A stretch of 64,000 bases of DNA, from assembly GCA_002426795.1 (NCBI GenBank), contig DINQ01000003.1, positions 15,040 to 79,039 on the forward strand. The letters are read 5' to 3'. The DNA comes from Bacteroidales bacterium UBA5536. GTDB lineage: Bacteria; Bacteroidota; Bacteroidia; Bacteroidales; F082. Position numbers and translations under genes: made by a program. Positions 7,392 through 16,856 of the stretch are shown here, one piece after another; within the stretch, counting starts at the first letter, position 1, and each line of letters opens with the position of its first letter. The notes beneath the pieces are model-generated. The model saw only the letters and a program-made list of their open reading frames with translations, made no database searches and was not told where the DNA came from.

Positions 7392-10300
7392 TCAAGTTTT
7401 TTTGTGCCTGTAATTAATCTCAAGTGGGATGTCAAATACAACCCTCGTACCTTCGACACCATTTGTGCCGATGATTTCTTCGATAACCAAAGGTATTTTG
7501 CATTTAAATTTGTGTTCCAAAACTTGAAGTCTTTCCTTACAAATGGCTGTCGATAAAGACTCTTTGTTAAGATAAACATCTTTTGGCTTGTTCACGGTGG
7601 CTGTGAGACCAATGCCATTGTCACGTACCTCAAATCGTATCTTATTGTCAATCATCTTATAAGATACCTGGATAAGGCCGCCTGTTTTTTGCTTTAAGCC
7701 ATGTTCAAGTGCATTTTCAAGAAAAGGTTGGGCCAGCATTGGCGGAACAAAAGTGATTTCGGGGTCGAGCAAGGGATCCACCTGAAGTTCAAACTCAAAG
7801 CCCTGCGGAAAACGCAACAGTTGAAGTTCCATATACAAACTGATCGTTTCTATTTCTTTGTCAAGGCTGATATATTCGTGCCGGCTGTTTTCGAGGATCA
7901 GGCGGATCAACCGGGCGAAGTCGGACAGGTATTGACCTGCAAGATGCGTTTGGTTTGAATAGATATAGTTTTGAATGGATGTGAGTGAATTAAAAATAAA
8001 ATGTGGATTCATCTGCAGGCGCAATAATTTTTGATTCAATTCCATGTTCTGTACCTCCAATTTGATGTCTTTTAGCCGGAGGCGCCAGATAAACGCTGCA
8101 ATTCCTATCGCGCTGAATAGCACGATAAAAATGAACCACCCTTCCTTCCACCAGGGCAAACTGATCTGAATAGCCAACGACGCTTCCTGTTCGCTCATGT
8201 TACCATAGGCATCACCAGTTCGCATACGGAATGTATAATCTCCGGCTGGCACGTTGGTGAAGTTAGCCGAACGCTGTCCTGATGCGAGCTTCACCCAGTC
8301 GTTTTCAAAGCCATCCATTTTATAATAATACGTATACGGCTGGTCCTTTTCCCAGCGGTCAGTTCCAATATGAATGGTGAAAAAGTTTTGATCATGGCTT
8401 AAATCAACTTTTTTCTGGTTTCCGAGAAAAGGTATCAGCATTTCGTTATTCACATCCAGGTGAGTAAGAAATACTTTCGGAAAAGCGTGTTGCATACCCA
8501 ATAGTTCAGGCTGAATGATAGCAAGGCCTGTTGCTCCTCCCAAAACTAATCTTCCGTCTGTTAACTGAAGACCTGCTGCCTGATTAGCTTTGAATACCAA
8601 ACTTACCAACATGCTGAAATCGTTGATCCATCCGGTTTGCGGGTTGTATTTAAGCAAGCCTTTCGACGTCAGAAGCCATATGCTGTTTTCATCAACAGGC
8701 TGAAGATGATAAATTTCCATCGATTCAAAACCGCTTCGAAGCGAAATAGGTTCAAATTGATTGTCTCCGTTAAACTTGAATAATCCAGTTGAAGCGGCAT
8801 ACAAATCACCTTTGGCATCCTGGGCTATATCGAAAATCTCTTTTCCGCGCATCCCAAATCCGGGAAGGTTGGCATCGACCAACTGATCGCTCATTTGAGT
8901 ATTTTCATCCCAAAGGTGAATGCCTGAATTCGTGGTTCCGATCCATAGACGGTTATTTGTATCTTTTTCCAAACAGCTGATGAGTCGTGCATCGTAGGCA
9001 TCGGTCAGAGTGAGAGCCGGACTCGTGTCGAATTGCTGAGTAGCCGGATCGAAAATAGTCAATCCAGGACCACCCCAAAAACCCAGATAAACCTTTCCAT
9101 CTTTTGTAAACTCGAAGTCGTTATACCAGTCTTTTGTGAGTTTTTGCTTCTCAAACCTAAATTGCTCAAACGTATTTTTTTGCGCATCATAACGTCCAAA
9201 GCCTCGCCCTGCCCAGTAGCCAATATACAGATTGAGCTTTGAGTCAGCTTTGAGCGATTTAATGTGTACAGAGATGATTCCCGAGTTGTTTTCTGGTGTA
9301 AAATGCGTGAATGTGTTTGATTCCAGATCAAATAAGTCAAGACCCTCGTCCGCTGTTCCCACCCAGATTTTGTCATCCATTGCAGGTGCAAGAGATGTAA
9401 TTCTGGATGAAGCAGGTGTGCGCTCCTCGCCAGGAATATGAAAAAGATAGCTGACGCCTGGCTTGGGTGGCAGGTAGGTAGAAACGCCATTTTCATTAGC
9501 AAGCCATATACGACCACTCCTGTCCTCATAAATGGAATAAATCCGCTCTCCACCCAGCGAACCGGGATCGTTTACACTGTGCAGGTAACGCATCGCCTTT
9601 CCGCTCATTGGGTCAATCTCTACTGCTCCATCCCCTGTTCCGAGCCAGTTATGCCCATTTCGGTCGGTGATAAGGTCGTAGACAGTGCCACTATAATATT
9701 TGAAAAAATAGTCGTTACGCAGATCGTAAAGGTATAGTCCTTCCAAACCTCCAATCCAGACAAGACTGTCGTTTTCACGCTTTGCCATGGATAAGTCATA
9801 CTCTCTCTTAGCACCATTTTTTTCTTGTGGATGAACGCGCAAAGGTTTGAAATCGAAATTTTTAGTATTGAATAAATAGGGGCCCTGCCCACGCCCTCCA
9901 ACGATCAAAGAAGTGTCGTTCAAACGAATAATGGCGTGATACCGGTAATAAGGCTGCGTGATAGGCATGAGCGAGGCAGCAATTTGTATGAAGTTATTTG
10001 ATAGAGTTAATTTTCTCAATAAGCCATCCACGGTGGCAAACCAGATTAAACTGTCTCCATCTAAATACAATTCCCTCACGTATAGGCTGTCACTATCAGC
10101 TTCTTGATCATTTTTTTTACCAAAAATCGTTGTAAAGTCATCAGTATCCTCATTGTAGGTGCTGAGTCCACCTGTGCTGCCAATCCACAGTTTCCCAGTT
10201 TGATCAAGTACAAGACTACTCACTATATTGCCAGCCAGGGAATTAGCAGTTGTATCTTTTCTGTATGTCTTAAATTCATAACCATCAAATCTGCCCAGTC

Positions 10301-10517
10301 CTTCGTCACCTCCTAGCCAGATAAAACCTGTGCGATCCTGTATGATTGCAGATACTGTTCCGATGGGAAGTTTCTCCTGTTCAGGGCTGAAAGTGGTAAA
10401 ACGTGCATACAGATCTTGCTTGATTACAAAATCAGGGGGTAAATTATTATTTTCTGCTCCAAAGGTTAGTAAATGCAGCAGAACAAAGCAGATGACAGAA
10501 AAAATAAAAGGGCGCAT
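7392..10517 (-). CDS. Propeller-type sensor histidine kinase (LytS/YehU-like kinase domain)
   Basis: About 1041 residues. An N-terminal signal peptide is followed by a long periplasmic region with many repeats of the form DRTGFIWLG, DQTGKLWIG and DRSGRIWLA (two-component regulator propeller, about residues 40-680). A Y_Y_Y-like domain comes next (YYYKMDGFENDWVKL, near residue 730), then one membrane helix (FIFIVLFSAIGIAAFIW). The kinase domain has LQMNPHFIFNSLTSIQNYIY with the phospho-acceptor His near residue 839, and an ATPase part with NALEHGL and RDNGIGL. The start is ATG at 10517; a TTG at 10523 is less likely. The sensed ligand is unknown; relatives often sense carbohydrates. Confidence 0.88.
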   Translation of the reverse strand: MRPFIFSVICFVLLHLLTFGAENNNLPPDFVIKQDLYARFTTFSPEQEKLPIGTVSAIIQDRTGFIWLGGDEGLGRFDGYEFKTYRKDTTANSLAGNIVSSLVLDQTGKLWIGSTGGLSTYNEDTDDFTTIFGKKNDQEADSDSLYVRELYLDGDSLIWFATVDGLLRKLTLSNNFIQIAASLMPITQPYYRYHAIIRLNDTSLIVGGRGQGPYLFNTKNFDFKPLRVHPQEKNGAKREYDLSMAKRENDSLVWIGGLEGLYLYDLRNDYFFKYYSGTVYDLITDRNGHNWLGTGDGAVEIDPMSGKAMRYLHSVNDPGSLGGERIYSIYEDRSGRIWLANENGVSTYLPPKPGVSYLFHIPGEERTPASSRITSLAPAMDDKIWVGTADEGLDLFDLESNTFTHFTPENNSGIISVHIKSLKADSKLNLYIGYWAGRGFGRYDAQKNTFEQFRFEKQKLTKDWYNDFEFTKDGKVYLGFWGGPGLTIFDPATQQFDTSPALTLTDAYDARLISCLEKDTNNRLWIGTTNSGIHLWDENTQMSDQLVDANLPGFGMRGKEIFDIAQDAKGDLYAASTGLFKFNGDNQFEPISLRSGFESMEIYHLQPVDENSIWLLTSKGLLKYNPQTGWINDFSMLVSLVFKANQAAGLQLTDGRLVLGGATGLAIIQPELLGMQHAFPKVFLTHLDVNNEMLIPFLGNQKKVDLSHDQNFFTIHIGTDRWEKDQPYTYYYKMDGFENDWVKLASGQRSANFTNVPAGDYTFRMRTGDAYGNMSEQEASLAIQISLPWWKEGWFIFIVLFSAIGIAAFIWRLRLKDIKLEVQNMELNQKLLRLQMNPHFIFNSLTSIQNYIYSNQTHLAGQYLSDFARLIRLILENSRHEYISLDKEIETISLYMELQLLRFPQGFEFELQVDPLLDPEITFVPPMLAQPFLENALEHGLKQKTGGLIQVSYKMIDNKIRFEVRDNGIGLTATVNKPKDVYLNKESLSTAICKERLQVLEHKFKCKIPLVIEEIIGTNGVEGTRVVFDIPLEINYRHKKT

Positions 10518-10564
10518 TCTCAAAGAATAAACGCCCGAATATACAAAGAAATCTGTTATTTCAG

Positions 10565-11425
10565 TTAATCTGTGATGGGGTCTTCGTCTATGGGATCACA
10601 ATCGCAGTTGAAGCTCTTGTTGTACATTTTCATGGCTTTCCAGCTCATCCCCATGCTGGAGAAACCTCCATCATGAAACAGGTTTTGCATGGTGACCTTT
10701 TTAGTAAGGTCTGAGAAAAGTGTGATGCAATAGCTGGCACACTCATCTGCGGTGGCATTCCCGAGAGGAGACATCCGGTCGGTGAAATCCATCAGGCTGT
10801 CAATTCCTTTCACTCCGCTACCGGCTGTGGTATAAGTAGGTGACTGCGAAATGGTGTTCACGCGGATCTTCCGTTCACGCCCATAGATATAGCCAAAACT
10901 GCGTGCAACCGATTCGAGCAATGCCTTGGCATCGGCCATGTCGTTATATCCGTAGAGTGTGCGCTGTGCAGCAATGTATGACAATCCAACGACTGAACCC
11001 CATTCGTTGATGGCATCCAGTTTATAAGCTGTTTGTAACATTTTGTGAAAAGAAACGGCAGAGATATCAAGCGTTTTCATCAGGTAGTTATAGTCCAGAT
11101 CGCTGTAGACACGCTTTTTGCGTACGTTGAGCGACATACCAATGGAGTGAAGGATGAAATCTACCTTGCCTCCCAAAATTTCCATGCTTTGCTCAATAAC
11201 CCTGGTAAGGTCTTCAACAGAGGTGGCATCGGCAGGGATAACTGTGGCGTTGCATTTTTCGGCCAGTTCGTTAATCTCGCCAAAACGCAATGCTGTTGGC
11301 GTGTTACTCAGCGTAAACACAGCGCCTTCTTCATGCGCCAGTTCCGCAACTTTCCATGCAATCGATTTGTTGTCGAGTGCTCCAAAGATGATTCCTTTTT
11401 TTCCTTTTAGGAGATTGTATGCCAT
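10565..11425 (-). CDS. fabI: Enoyl-[acyl-carrier-protein] reductase (NADH), FabI
   Basis: A 286-residue short-chain dehydrogenase of the FabI type. GIIFGALDNKSIAWKVAELA is the FabI-specific nucleotide-binding start. LHSIGMS lies in the middle of the fold, and the catalytic segment contains the Y-x6-K pair in YGYNDMADAK. It reduces the enoyl-ACP double bond in the last step of each fatty acid elongation cycle. A -7 box lies about 27 nt upstream. The C-terminus is acidic and longer than in E. coli FabI. Confidence 0.93.
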   Translation of the reverse strand: MAYNLLKGKKGIIFGALDNKSIAWKVAELAHEEGAVFTLSNTPTALRFGEINELAEKCNATVIPADATSVEDLTRVIEQSMEILGGKVDFILHSIGMSLNVRKKRVYSDLDYNYLMKTLDISAVSFHKMLQTAYKLDAINEWGSVVGLSYIAAQRTLYGYNDMADAKALLESVARSFGYIYGRERKIRVNTISQSPTYTTAGSGVKGIDSLMDFTDRMSPLGNATADECASYCITLFSDLTKKVTMQNLFHDGGFSSMGMSWKAMKMYNKSFNCDCDPIDEDPITD

Positions 11426-11451
11426 GATTTTCGTTTTACATTTTGAGGCGC

Positions 11452-11459
11452 CAAAGATA
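11452..11459 (-). promoter_or_regulatory. -7 box of the fabI promoter
   Basis: On the minus strand this reads TATCTTTG, an exact TAnnTTTG match, 27 nt before the fabI ATG. No clear -33 TTG lies at the usual spacing. Confidence 0.5.
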
Positions 11460-11556
11460 CAAATATTTTCATTTTTGAATATTTTCAGAAAATACTGAAA
11501 GCCTGTATTTTAACGAGTTTGACCGAAACAAAAAAATGCCAGGAGCCAGTTAAAAC

Positions 11557-13221
11557 TCATTCCTTTTCCTGGCTCAGGAGGGCGCGGGCAGCCGAAAGGG
11601 CTTCGTCGGTGACTCTATCATTGCTGATCATTTTAGCAATTTCCTGCGTACGTTCTGCCTGATTTAACAGTCGCATCGAGGATCGGGTGCGTTCGGCCTG
11701 TTCGTCCTTATAAACGAATAGATGTTGGGCAGCCCGGCTTGCGATTTGTGGCAGATGTGTGATGCTGATAACTTGTACCTCTTCAGACATGGTTTGAAGA
11801 ATTCGTCCAACTTTGGCGGCTACTTCACCCGACACCCCTGTATCGATTTCATCGAAAATGACAGTAGGGATGTACCTGTGCGACGAAACGAGACTCTTAA
11901 CTGCCAGCATCAGTCGCGATAATTCTCCTCCTGAAGCCACTTTGGCAATCTCGGCGACTGCTACTCCTTTATTGGCCGAAAACATGAATCTAACCGATGT
12001 GTTGCCTTTGGAATGAAATTGATCTGTGCGGAAGGCTTCAATTTCAAAACGACCGAAAGGCATACCCAGTTGGGCCAGTATTTCGCTCACTTTTTGCTGA
12101 AATGGTTTAATGGCAGACAATCTGGATTGGTGCAGCTTATCAGCAGTGTCCGACAACAATGCTTTGCTCTCGGCAAGGCTTTCGTGGGCAGCGATCAGCT
12201 CGTCGTCAACGTTCTCCATCTCATTCAGCTGCGCCTTCAACGCTTTTTGCAGACTGATCAATTTTTCATAATCATCCAAATGATGTTTAAACATCAGGTG
12301 GTTGATCAGGTCAACGCGTTCCTGCAGAGCTTGTAACTCATCCGGATCAAACTCGCTTTCACTTTCGAGTTGACTGATTTCCTGTGCAATATCTTTCAGC
12401 TCGATGTGAAGGCTTTCGATGCGTTCGGCAAGCTCTTTTGCTTGTGGAAGATAGGGTCTGATGCGGTTAACCAAAAGCTTCATATCGCGGCACATTGCCA
12501 ATATATTCGCATCGCCCGATTGCAACAATTCCGTCGATTGAAACAAGGCCGATTTGATTTCTTCTGCGTGCGAAAGCGCGTTCAACCTGATGGATAAAGC
12601 TTCGTATTCGTTTTCCTGCAATTGGGCCTTTTCAAATTCTTCCAGTTGAAATGTCAGAAAATCAAGTTCGCGACTGTTGGCTGCTGCTTGTTCTTCCAGT
12701 TGTTTAACTCGCCTTTTGGTCTTATTGAAGGCTTCAAATTGCTGTGAATAAGCAGCTAATAAAAGTGTGTGTCCTGCCAGGTCATCCAGCAGGCTAAGCT
12801 GAAACTGATTGTCGGTAAGGAGCAGCGAATCGTGCTGTGAGTGGATATCAACCAGTTGACTGCCTAGTTCTTTTATCTGTTGCAGGTTGACCGGAGTATC
12901 ATTGATGAAAGCTCTGGACTTTCCTGCCGGACTGATCTCGCGACGCAGGAGACAGTGTTCTTCTTTTTCGAGTTCGTTCTGTTCAAAAAAGTCATTTATC
13001 TGATTCAGGTCGACCTGGAAGCTTGCTTCAACGATGCATTTTTTTTCCTGATCGAAAAGCACGCTAACATCTGCTCTGTTGCCCAATACCAGGCCGAGCG
13101 CACCTAAAAGGATAGATTTTCCTGCTCCGGTTTCGCCGGTAATCACAGTAAAGCCCTCGGTAAAGTCGATTTCAAGTGAATCGATCAGTGCATAATTCGA
13201 GATGAAAAGCTTTTGGAGCAT
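11557..13221 (-). CDS. recN: DNA repair protein RecN
   Basis: A 554-residue SMC-like ATPase. Walker A is GETGAGKS (29-36). A long central coiled coil with charged heptads covers about residues 150-370. The C-terminal half has VASGGELSRLMLAVKSL (ABC signature) and PTVIFDEIDTGVSGEVA (Walker B). RecN acts in double-strand break repair with RecA. Length and domain order are normal. A -7 box lies about 20 nt upstream, so recN probably has its own promoter within the minus-strand block that continues from bamD. Confidence 0.95.
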   Translation of the reverse strand: MLQKLFISNYALIDSLEIDFTEGFTVITGETGAGKSILLGALGLVLGNRADVSVLFDQEKKCIVEASFQVDLNQINDFFEQNELEKEEHCLLRREISPAGKSRAFINDTPVNLQQIKELGSQLVDIHSQHDSLLLTDNQFQLSLLDDLAGHTLLLAAYSQQFEAFNKTKRRVKQLEEQAAANSRELDFLTFQLEEFEKAQLQENEYEALSIRLNALSHAEEIKSALFQSTELLQSGDANILAMCRDMKLLVNRIRPYLPQAKELAERIESLHIELKDIAQEISQLESESEFDPDELQALQERVDLINHLMFKHHLDDYEKLISLQKALKAQLNEMENVDDELIAAHESLAESKALLSDTADKLHQSRLSAIKPFQQKVSEILAQLGMPFGRFEIEAFRTDQFHSKGNTSVRFMFSANKGVAVAEIAKVASGGELSRLMLAVKSLVSSHRYIPTVIFDEIDTGVSGEVAAKVGRILQTMSEEVQVISITHLPQIASRAAQHLFVYKDEQAERTRSSMRLLNQAERTQEIAKMISNDRVTDEALSAARALLSQEKE

Positions 13222-13240
13222 GTACGAATCTGATTTGCTA

Positions 13241-13248
13241 CAAAATTA
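13241..13248 (-). promoter_or_regulatory. -7 box of the recN promoter
   Basis: Minus-strand TAATTTTG, an exact TAnnTTTG match, lies 20 nt before the recN ATG. This predicts a leader of only about 12 nt. Confidence 0.5.
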
Positions 13249-13272
13249 ATCAATCTGCCGACGCAGAAAAAT

Positions 13273-14184
13273 CTATTTTGGGGCCAGAATCTTTTCGTAC
13301 TTGGAAGCGTTGGCAGGATCAATTTCTCGCATGGTATTTACCGCCTTGGTTTTTTCCTGCGGACTGCCTTGTGAATAGATATTGATGATTTCGTCGCGCT
13401 TGGCATCGAGAATCAGCTGCAGGAACAGCAAACCAGGCCGGTCGCGCCAAACCTGCTCGAGATAGCCAAGTGTGTTTCCAATCGCAGCGCGGCCCTCATC
13501 AGGTTTTTCTGACATGAGGTCGAGACCCATGCGGTGATATTCATATAAAAACTGACGCAATGGTCTGTAGGCCGGATTACGCATATTTTCTACAATCCAA
13601 TACCTGTTTTTGTTGCCATCGAAGGCTTTCCATCCTCTTTCAGGAGCATTTTGAGCTGCATTGACAATGGCTTCAGCAGCCTGGTAAAAGGGATCTCCGC
13701 CATAGAGTGAGAAGCTGTCGAAATCGAGACCCAGGAACATATAGGCGTAGAAAGCTATGGTTGAAGTTAAGCTGGAAGAATAGGTGTTCTCGATAAAATC
13801 GAGTGGCTGTGATTCGATATAACGAAACTGAAAGTTTTCGTCAACATAATTCAGTAAGATGGTGTTGTAGGAGGATTTGTAAACCGGCCTGCGCAAAACA
13901 ACGTTTAGAGTTCCTTTGAACTCATCCGACGAAACCCGTTCTTTGAGCGTAAGCAGGATGGAGCACTCAATTCTTTCTGGATTTTTAATGTTGACATTCG
14001 ACCATTTGCGGTTGTTCATGAAATCGTAAAGCGATTGTTGCAAGGCTTCAAAAACGCGCCGGTCGGTTCCTTCAATGGTAGGGGCTGTAACACGGATATC
14101 ACACAAAAACTCCTGCGCTGACAACATGCCGGATTTGAGCAGTATACCCGAGAAAAGAAAAAGGATCAGTATGGCTTTTTTCAT
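13273..14184 (-). CDS. DUF4835 family exported protein
   Basis: A 303-residue protein with a signal peptide ending near SAQ (residues 22-24). The mature start EFLCDIRVTAPTIEGTDRRV and the stretch LDFDSFSLYGGDPFYQAA match my memory of the Bacteroidetes DUF4835 family, which is regularly found between coaBC and recN as here. The function is not known to me. It is probably periplasmic or associated with the outer membrane. It is 35 nt downstream of coaBC on the same strand, so the two are likely cotranscribed. Confidence 0.8.
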   Translation of the reverse strand: MKKAILILFLFSGILLKSGMLSAQEFLCDIRVTAPTIEGTDRRVFEALQQSLYDFMNNRKWSNVNIKNPERIECSILLTLKERVSSDEFKGTLNVVLRRPVYKSSYNTILLNYVDENFQFRYIESQPLDFIENTYSSSLTSTIAFYAYMFLGLDFDSFSLYGGDPFYQAAEAIVNAAQNAPERGWKAFDGNKNRYWIVENMRNPAYRPLRQFLYEYHRMGLDLMSEKPDEGRAAIGNTLGYLEQVWRDRPGLLFLQLILDAKRDEIINIYSQGSPQEKTKAVNTMREIDPANASKYEKILAPK

Positions 14185-14219
14185 GTCTTTCTACTTCTAA
14201 ATGCCTCAAAGTTTGTTCT

Positions 14220-15425
14220 TTACTCTTTGTTGCGCTGTTTAAAGATGGCATCCAGTAAATCGCCTGCTACTTCTTTTTTAGGTTTTAAACCAAAGTCAAA
14301 CTGTTCACCATTTTTCGACAAGATGGTGATTTGGTTGGTCTGATGTTTAAAACCGGCGCCCTGGTTGGCCAACGAGTTAAGAACGATCAGATCAAGGTTT
14401 TTCGTATGTAGCTTCTCACTGGCGTTTTGCAGTTCATTGTTGGTTTCGAGGGCAAAACCAACCAAAAACTGGTGTTTTTGTTTTTGCTGACCCATCTCCT
14501 TTAGAATATCTCGTGTTTTAATGAGCTGCAGATCAAACTCTTCAGTGTTTTTTTTAATTTTCACTTCTGCAGGTAAGGCTGGTGTATAGTCGGCCACGGC
14601 AGCGCTCATAACCGTAATATCCATTTGCGGAAAAAAAGCCATGGCAGCATCATACATCTCTGCTGCTGTGGTAACCGGGATGACTTCAATGGCAGCTTCA
14701 TCCACCCTGATATCTGATGGACCTAAAACAAGTTTTACTTTGGCACCCTGTCGGGCAAAGGCACGCGCAATTTCAATGCCCATGCGCCCTGAACTGTGAT
14801 TGCCGATAAACCGAACCGGATCAATCGGTTCGTGGGTTGGACCCGCCGTTACAAGTACATTTGTTCCTCTAAAACGATGTTGGTTGGCAAAATGAGCCAT
14901 GATGATTTCCAGAATCTGCTCGGGCTCTTCCATTCTGCCTTCACCGCAAAGTCCACTGGCCAGCTCGCCGCTTGTAGGCGCAATCAGATGATGGCCACGC
15001 TGTTGCAGCTGGGTAATGTTTTGTTGGGTAGAGGAGTGCCTGTACATATCGAGATCCATGGCAGGTGCAAAGAAAACGGGACAACGCGCAGACAGATACA
15101 CTGTCATCAGATAATTATCTGCCTGACCTGTACACATTTTCGATAAGGTGTTGGCCGTAGCAGGGGCCACCAAAAACAGATCGGCCCACATACCTAGCTC
15201 TACATGGCTGTTCCATGCTCCTGTATGCGTGTCGAATGCATTGCTCAGCACGGGTTTATTGCTGAGCGTTGACAAAGTAAGGGGTGTAACAAAATCTTTT
15301 GCCGAAGGCGTCATGATCAACTGAACATCTGCTCCCTGTTTTTTCAACAAGCGAACAAGCATTGGGATTTTATATGCCGCAATGCTTCCGGTAACTCCGA
15401 TCAGTATCTTTTTACCTTCGAGCAT
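14220..15425 (-). CDS. coaBC: Bifunctional phosphopantothenoylcysteine decarboxylase / phosphopantothenate-cysteine ligase
   Basis: A 401-residue CoaBC (Dfp). The N-terminal flavoprotein half starts ILIGVTGSIAAYKIPML and has SHVELGMWADLFLVAPATAN with the active-site His, and CGEGRMEEPEQI with the active-site Cys. The C-terminal ligase half starts near residue 187 with VLVTAGPTHEPIDPVRFIGN and contains MSAAVADY. It makes 4'-phosphopantetheine on the way to coenzyme A. It sits 9 nt after rpoZ in a minus-strand operon bamD-rpoZ-coaBC-DUF4835. Confidence 0.95.
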   Translation of the reverse strand: MLEGKKILIGVTGSIAAYKIPMLVRLLKKQGADVQLIMTPSAKDFVTPLTLSTLSNKPVLSNAFDTHTGAWNSHVELGMWADLFLVAPATANTLSKMCTGQADNYLMTVYLSARCPVFFAPAMDLDMYRHSSTQQNITQLQQRGHHLIAPTSGELASGLCGEGRMEEPEQILEIIMAHFANQHRFRGTNVLVTAGPTHEPIDPVRFIGNHSSGRMGIEIARAFARQGAKVKLVLGPSDIRVDEAAIEVIPVTTAAEMYDAAMAFFPQMDITVMSAAVADYTPALPAEVKIKKNTEEFDLQLIKTRDILKEMGQQKQKHQFLVGFALETNNELQNASEKLHTKNLDLIVLNSLANQGAGFKHQTNQITILSKNGEQFDFGLKPKKEVAGDLLDAIFKQRNKE

Positions 15426-15434
15426 ACCAACAAG

Positions 15435-15767
15435 TTAAAAATCTGAATTTTCCTTGTGTGGGTTGCGGAAGTAAATTTGATCGTTCAGAAACTCGTGTAC
15501 AGCAATCAAAGTGGGTTTTGGCAGGCGCTCGTAGAACTTTGCAATTTCAATCTGCTCCCTGTTTTCAAACACTTCTTCCAGGTTGTCGGAAGCGGTAGAG
15601 AATTCGGCGATTTTCTTGTTCAGCTCTTCTTTGAGTTCAGATGAAATCTGATTTGCTCTTTTTGCAAGGATGGCTGTAGTTTCGTAAATGTTTCCGGTAC
15701 CTTCGTAAAACATATCTTTCTGCCGTGTAACAGCAGTTGTTTCTGTTTTGATTTTTTTAAAGTCCAT
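15435..15767 (-). CDS. rpoZ: RNA polymerase omega subunit (Bacteroidetes type)
   Basis: A 110-residue protein beginning MDFKKIKTETTAVTRQKDMF, with GNIYETTAILAKRANQIS as the omega-like helix. This matches the Bacteroidetes-specific form of RpoZ, which is longer than the E. coli subunit. It helps assemble and stabilise RNA polymerase. It is 6 nt downstream of bamD and 9 nt upstream of coaBC, an arrangement I know from other Bacteroidetes. Confidence 0.88.
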   Translation of the reverse strand: MDFKKIKTETTAVTRQKDMFYEGTGNIYETTAILAKRANQISSELKEELNKKIAEFSTASDNLEEVFENREQIEIAKFYERLPKPTLIAVHEFLNDQIYFRNPHKENSDF

Positions 15768-15773
15768 AATGTG

Positions 15774-16574
15774 TTATTGATAAATTTCTAATCTTTCGCG
15801 GGCCTTGTCGTTGATTCCTTTCAGGTCGGTAATATAGACGCTTTCGGGAAACAGATACAGCAGGTTGTTGTAGGCATCAACAGCTGCTTCGTAGCGTTCA
15901 CGTTTCTTTTGAGGGATGCTGTTTTCGGCAAATTCGAAGTAGGACATCACCATATATTGCAAAACCTCTTCATGCCTCTCAGTGTCAGGGTAATGCTTTA
16001 GCAGGTTCTCAAACGAAGTGATGGCCGCCATATAATCTCCCATCCTGTAATACATCACGCAGATATTGTAGTCTTTGAGCTCAAGTTTTTTGCGTAAGTT
16101 GTCAATCAGTTCATTGGCTTCGGCCACACGGCTGCTTTTGGGATAAGTATCGATGAAAAGCTGCAATTCAGTAATCGCAGAATACGTATTACTTTGGTCA
16201 AGGCTATAACGCGGTGAATCAAGATAGTAACAATAAGCATTCATAAAAAGACACTCTTCAGCGCGGGACGATAGTGGGTAAGTTTGCGCATAGCGTTTGA
16301 AGTAATAAGTGGCTACGGTATAGTCTTCCAGGTTGTAATAGCAATAGGCTGTATAATAGCTGATGTCTTCGCCTTTGGTGGTGCCACGATAGGCAGCCTG
16401 AAGCAGGTCGAACAATTCAAGCGCACGGTTGTAATCCTTACGCTCGTAGTAGTCCATCGCTATTTCATATTTTTTTTCGTTGTCGGTGCTTTTCAATATC
16501 TTTTGATATTTGCTACACGACACGAGCATGAAAATGCTGATGATTCCAATGAATAATACCGGTCTTTTTAGCAT
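15774..16574 (-). CDS. bamD: Outer membrane assembly lipoprotein BamD
   Basis: A 266-residue lipoprotein: MLKRPVLFIGIISIFMLVSC places the lipidated Cys at about residue 20. The rest is TPR-like helical repeats (YYERKDYNRALELFDLL, YYTAYCYYNLEDYTVATYYF, YPKSSRVAEANELI), as in BamD of the BAM complex. The in-frame ATG at 16592 would add six residues before the signal peptide and lies upstream of an exact -7 box, so 16574 is the likely start. It heads the bamD-rpoZ-coaBC operon. Confidence 0.9.
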   Translation of the reverse strand: MLKRPVLFIGIISIFMLVSCSKYQKILKSTDNEKKYEIAMDYYERKDYNRALELFDLLQAAYRGTTKGEDISYYTAYCYYNLEDYTVATYYFKRYAQTYPLSSRAEECLFMNAYCYYLDSPRYSLDQSNTYSAITELQLFIDTYPKSSRVAEANELIDNLRKKLELKDYNICVMYYRMGDYMAAITSFENLLKHYPDTERHEEVLQYMVMSYFEFAENSIPQKKRERYEAAVDAYNNLLYLFPESVYITDLKGINDKARERLEIYQ

Positions 16575-16579
16575 GGGCG

Positions 16580-16587
16580 CAAAATTA
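16580..16587 (-). promoter_or_regulatory. -7 box of the bamD operon (near-leaderless)
   Basis: Minus-strand TAATTTTG, an exact match to TAnnTTTG, ends only 5 nt before the bamD ATG. Transcription should start within a few bases of the start codon, giving a leaderless or nearly leaderless mRNA. Confidence 0.5.
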
Positions 16588-16824
16588 CACATTTTTAGCT
16601 TCGGTTGTAAACGTTAAGCCGCTGTTTTTATTTTATTAACAGGCAAATCATGTAAGACTAAGCATCAAAGCATTCCAAAATTAAGTTTGCGCCTCTATAT
16701 TGTGATTTCAAAAGTGATTATCATTCACCAAATCAATGATATATATTTGTCGTTTCTGTTGATAATCCTGTGATAAATGCTGAGAATCTATGCTGACGAA
16801 AATAGCTTGAATAGACATTTTTTG

Positions 16825-16832
16825 TACCTTTG
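16825..16832 (+). promoter_or_regulatory. -7 box of the alpha-oxoamine synthase gene
   Basis: TACCTTTG matches TAnnTTTG exactly. It overlaps an in-frame ATG at 16830, which therefore cannot be the start if this promoter is used. The predicted transcript begins near 16838 and leaves the GTG at 16857 as the start. Confidence 0.5.
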
Positions 16833-16856
16833 CGCACTCATAAAAACCTTATTAAC

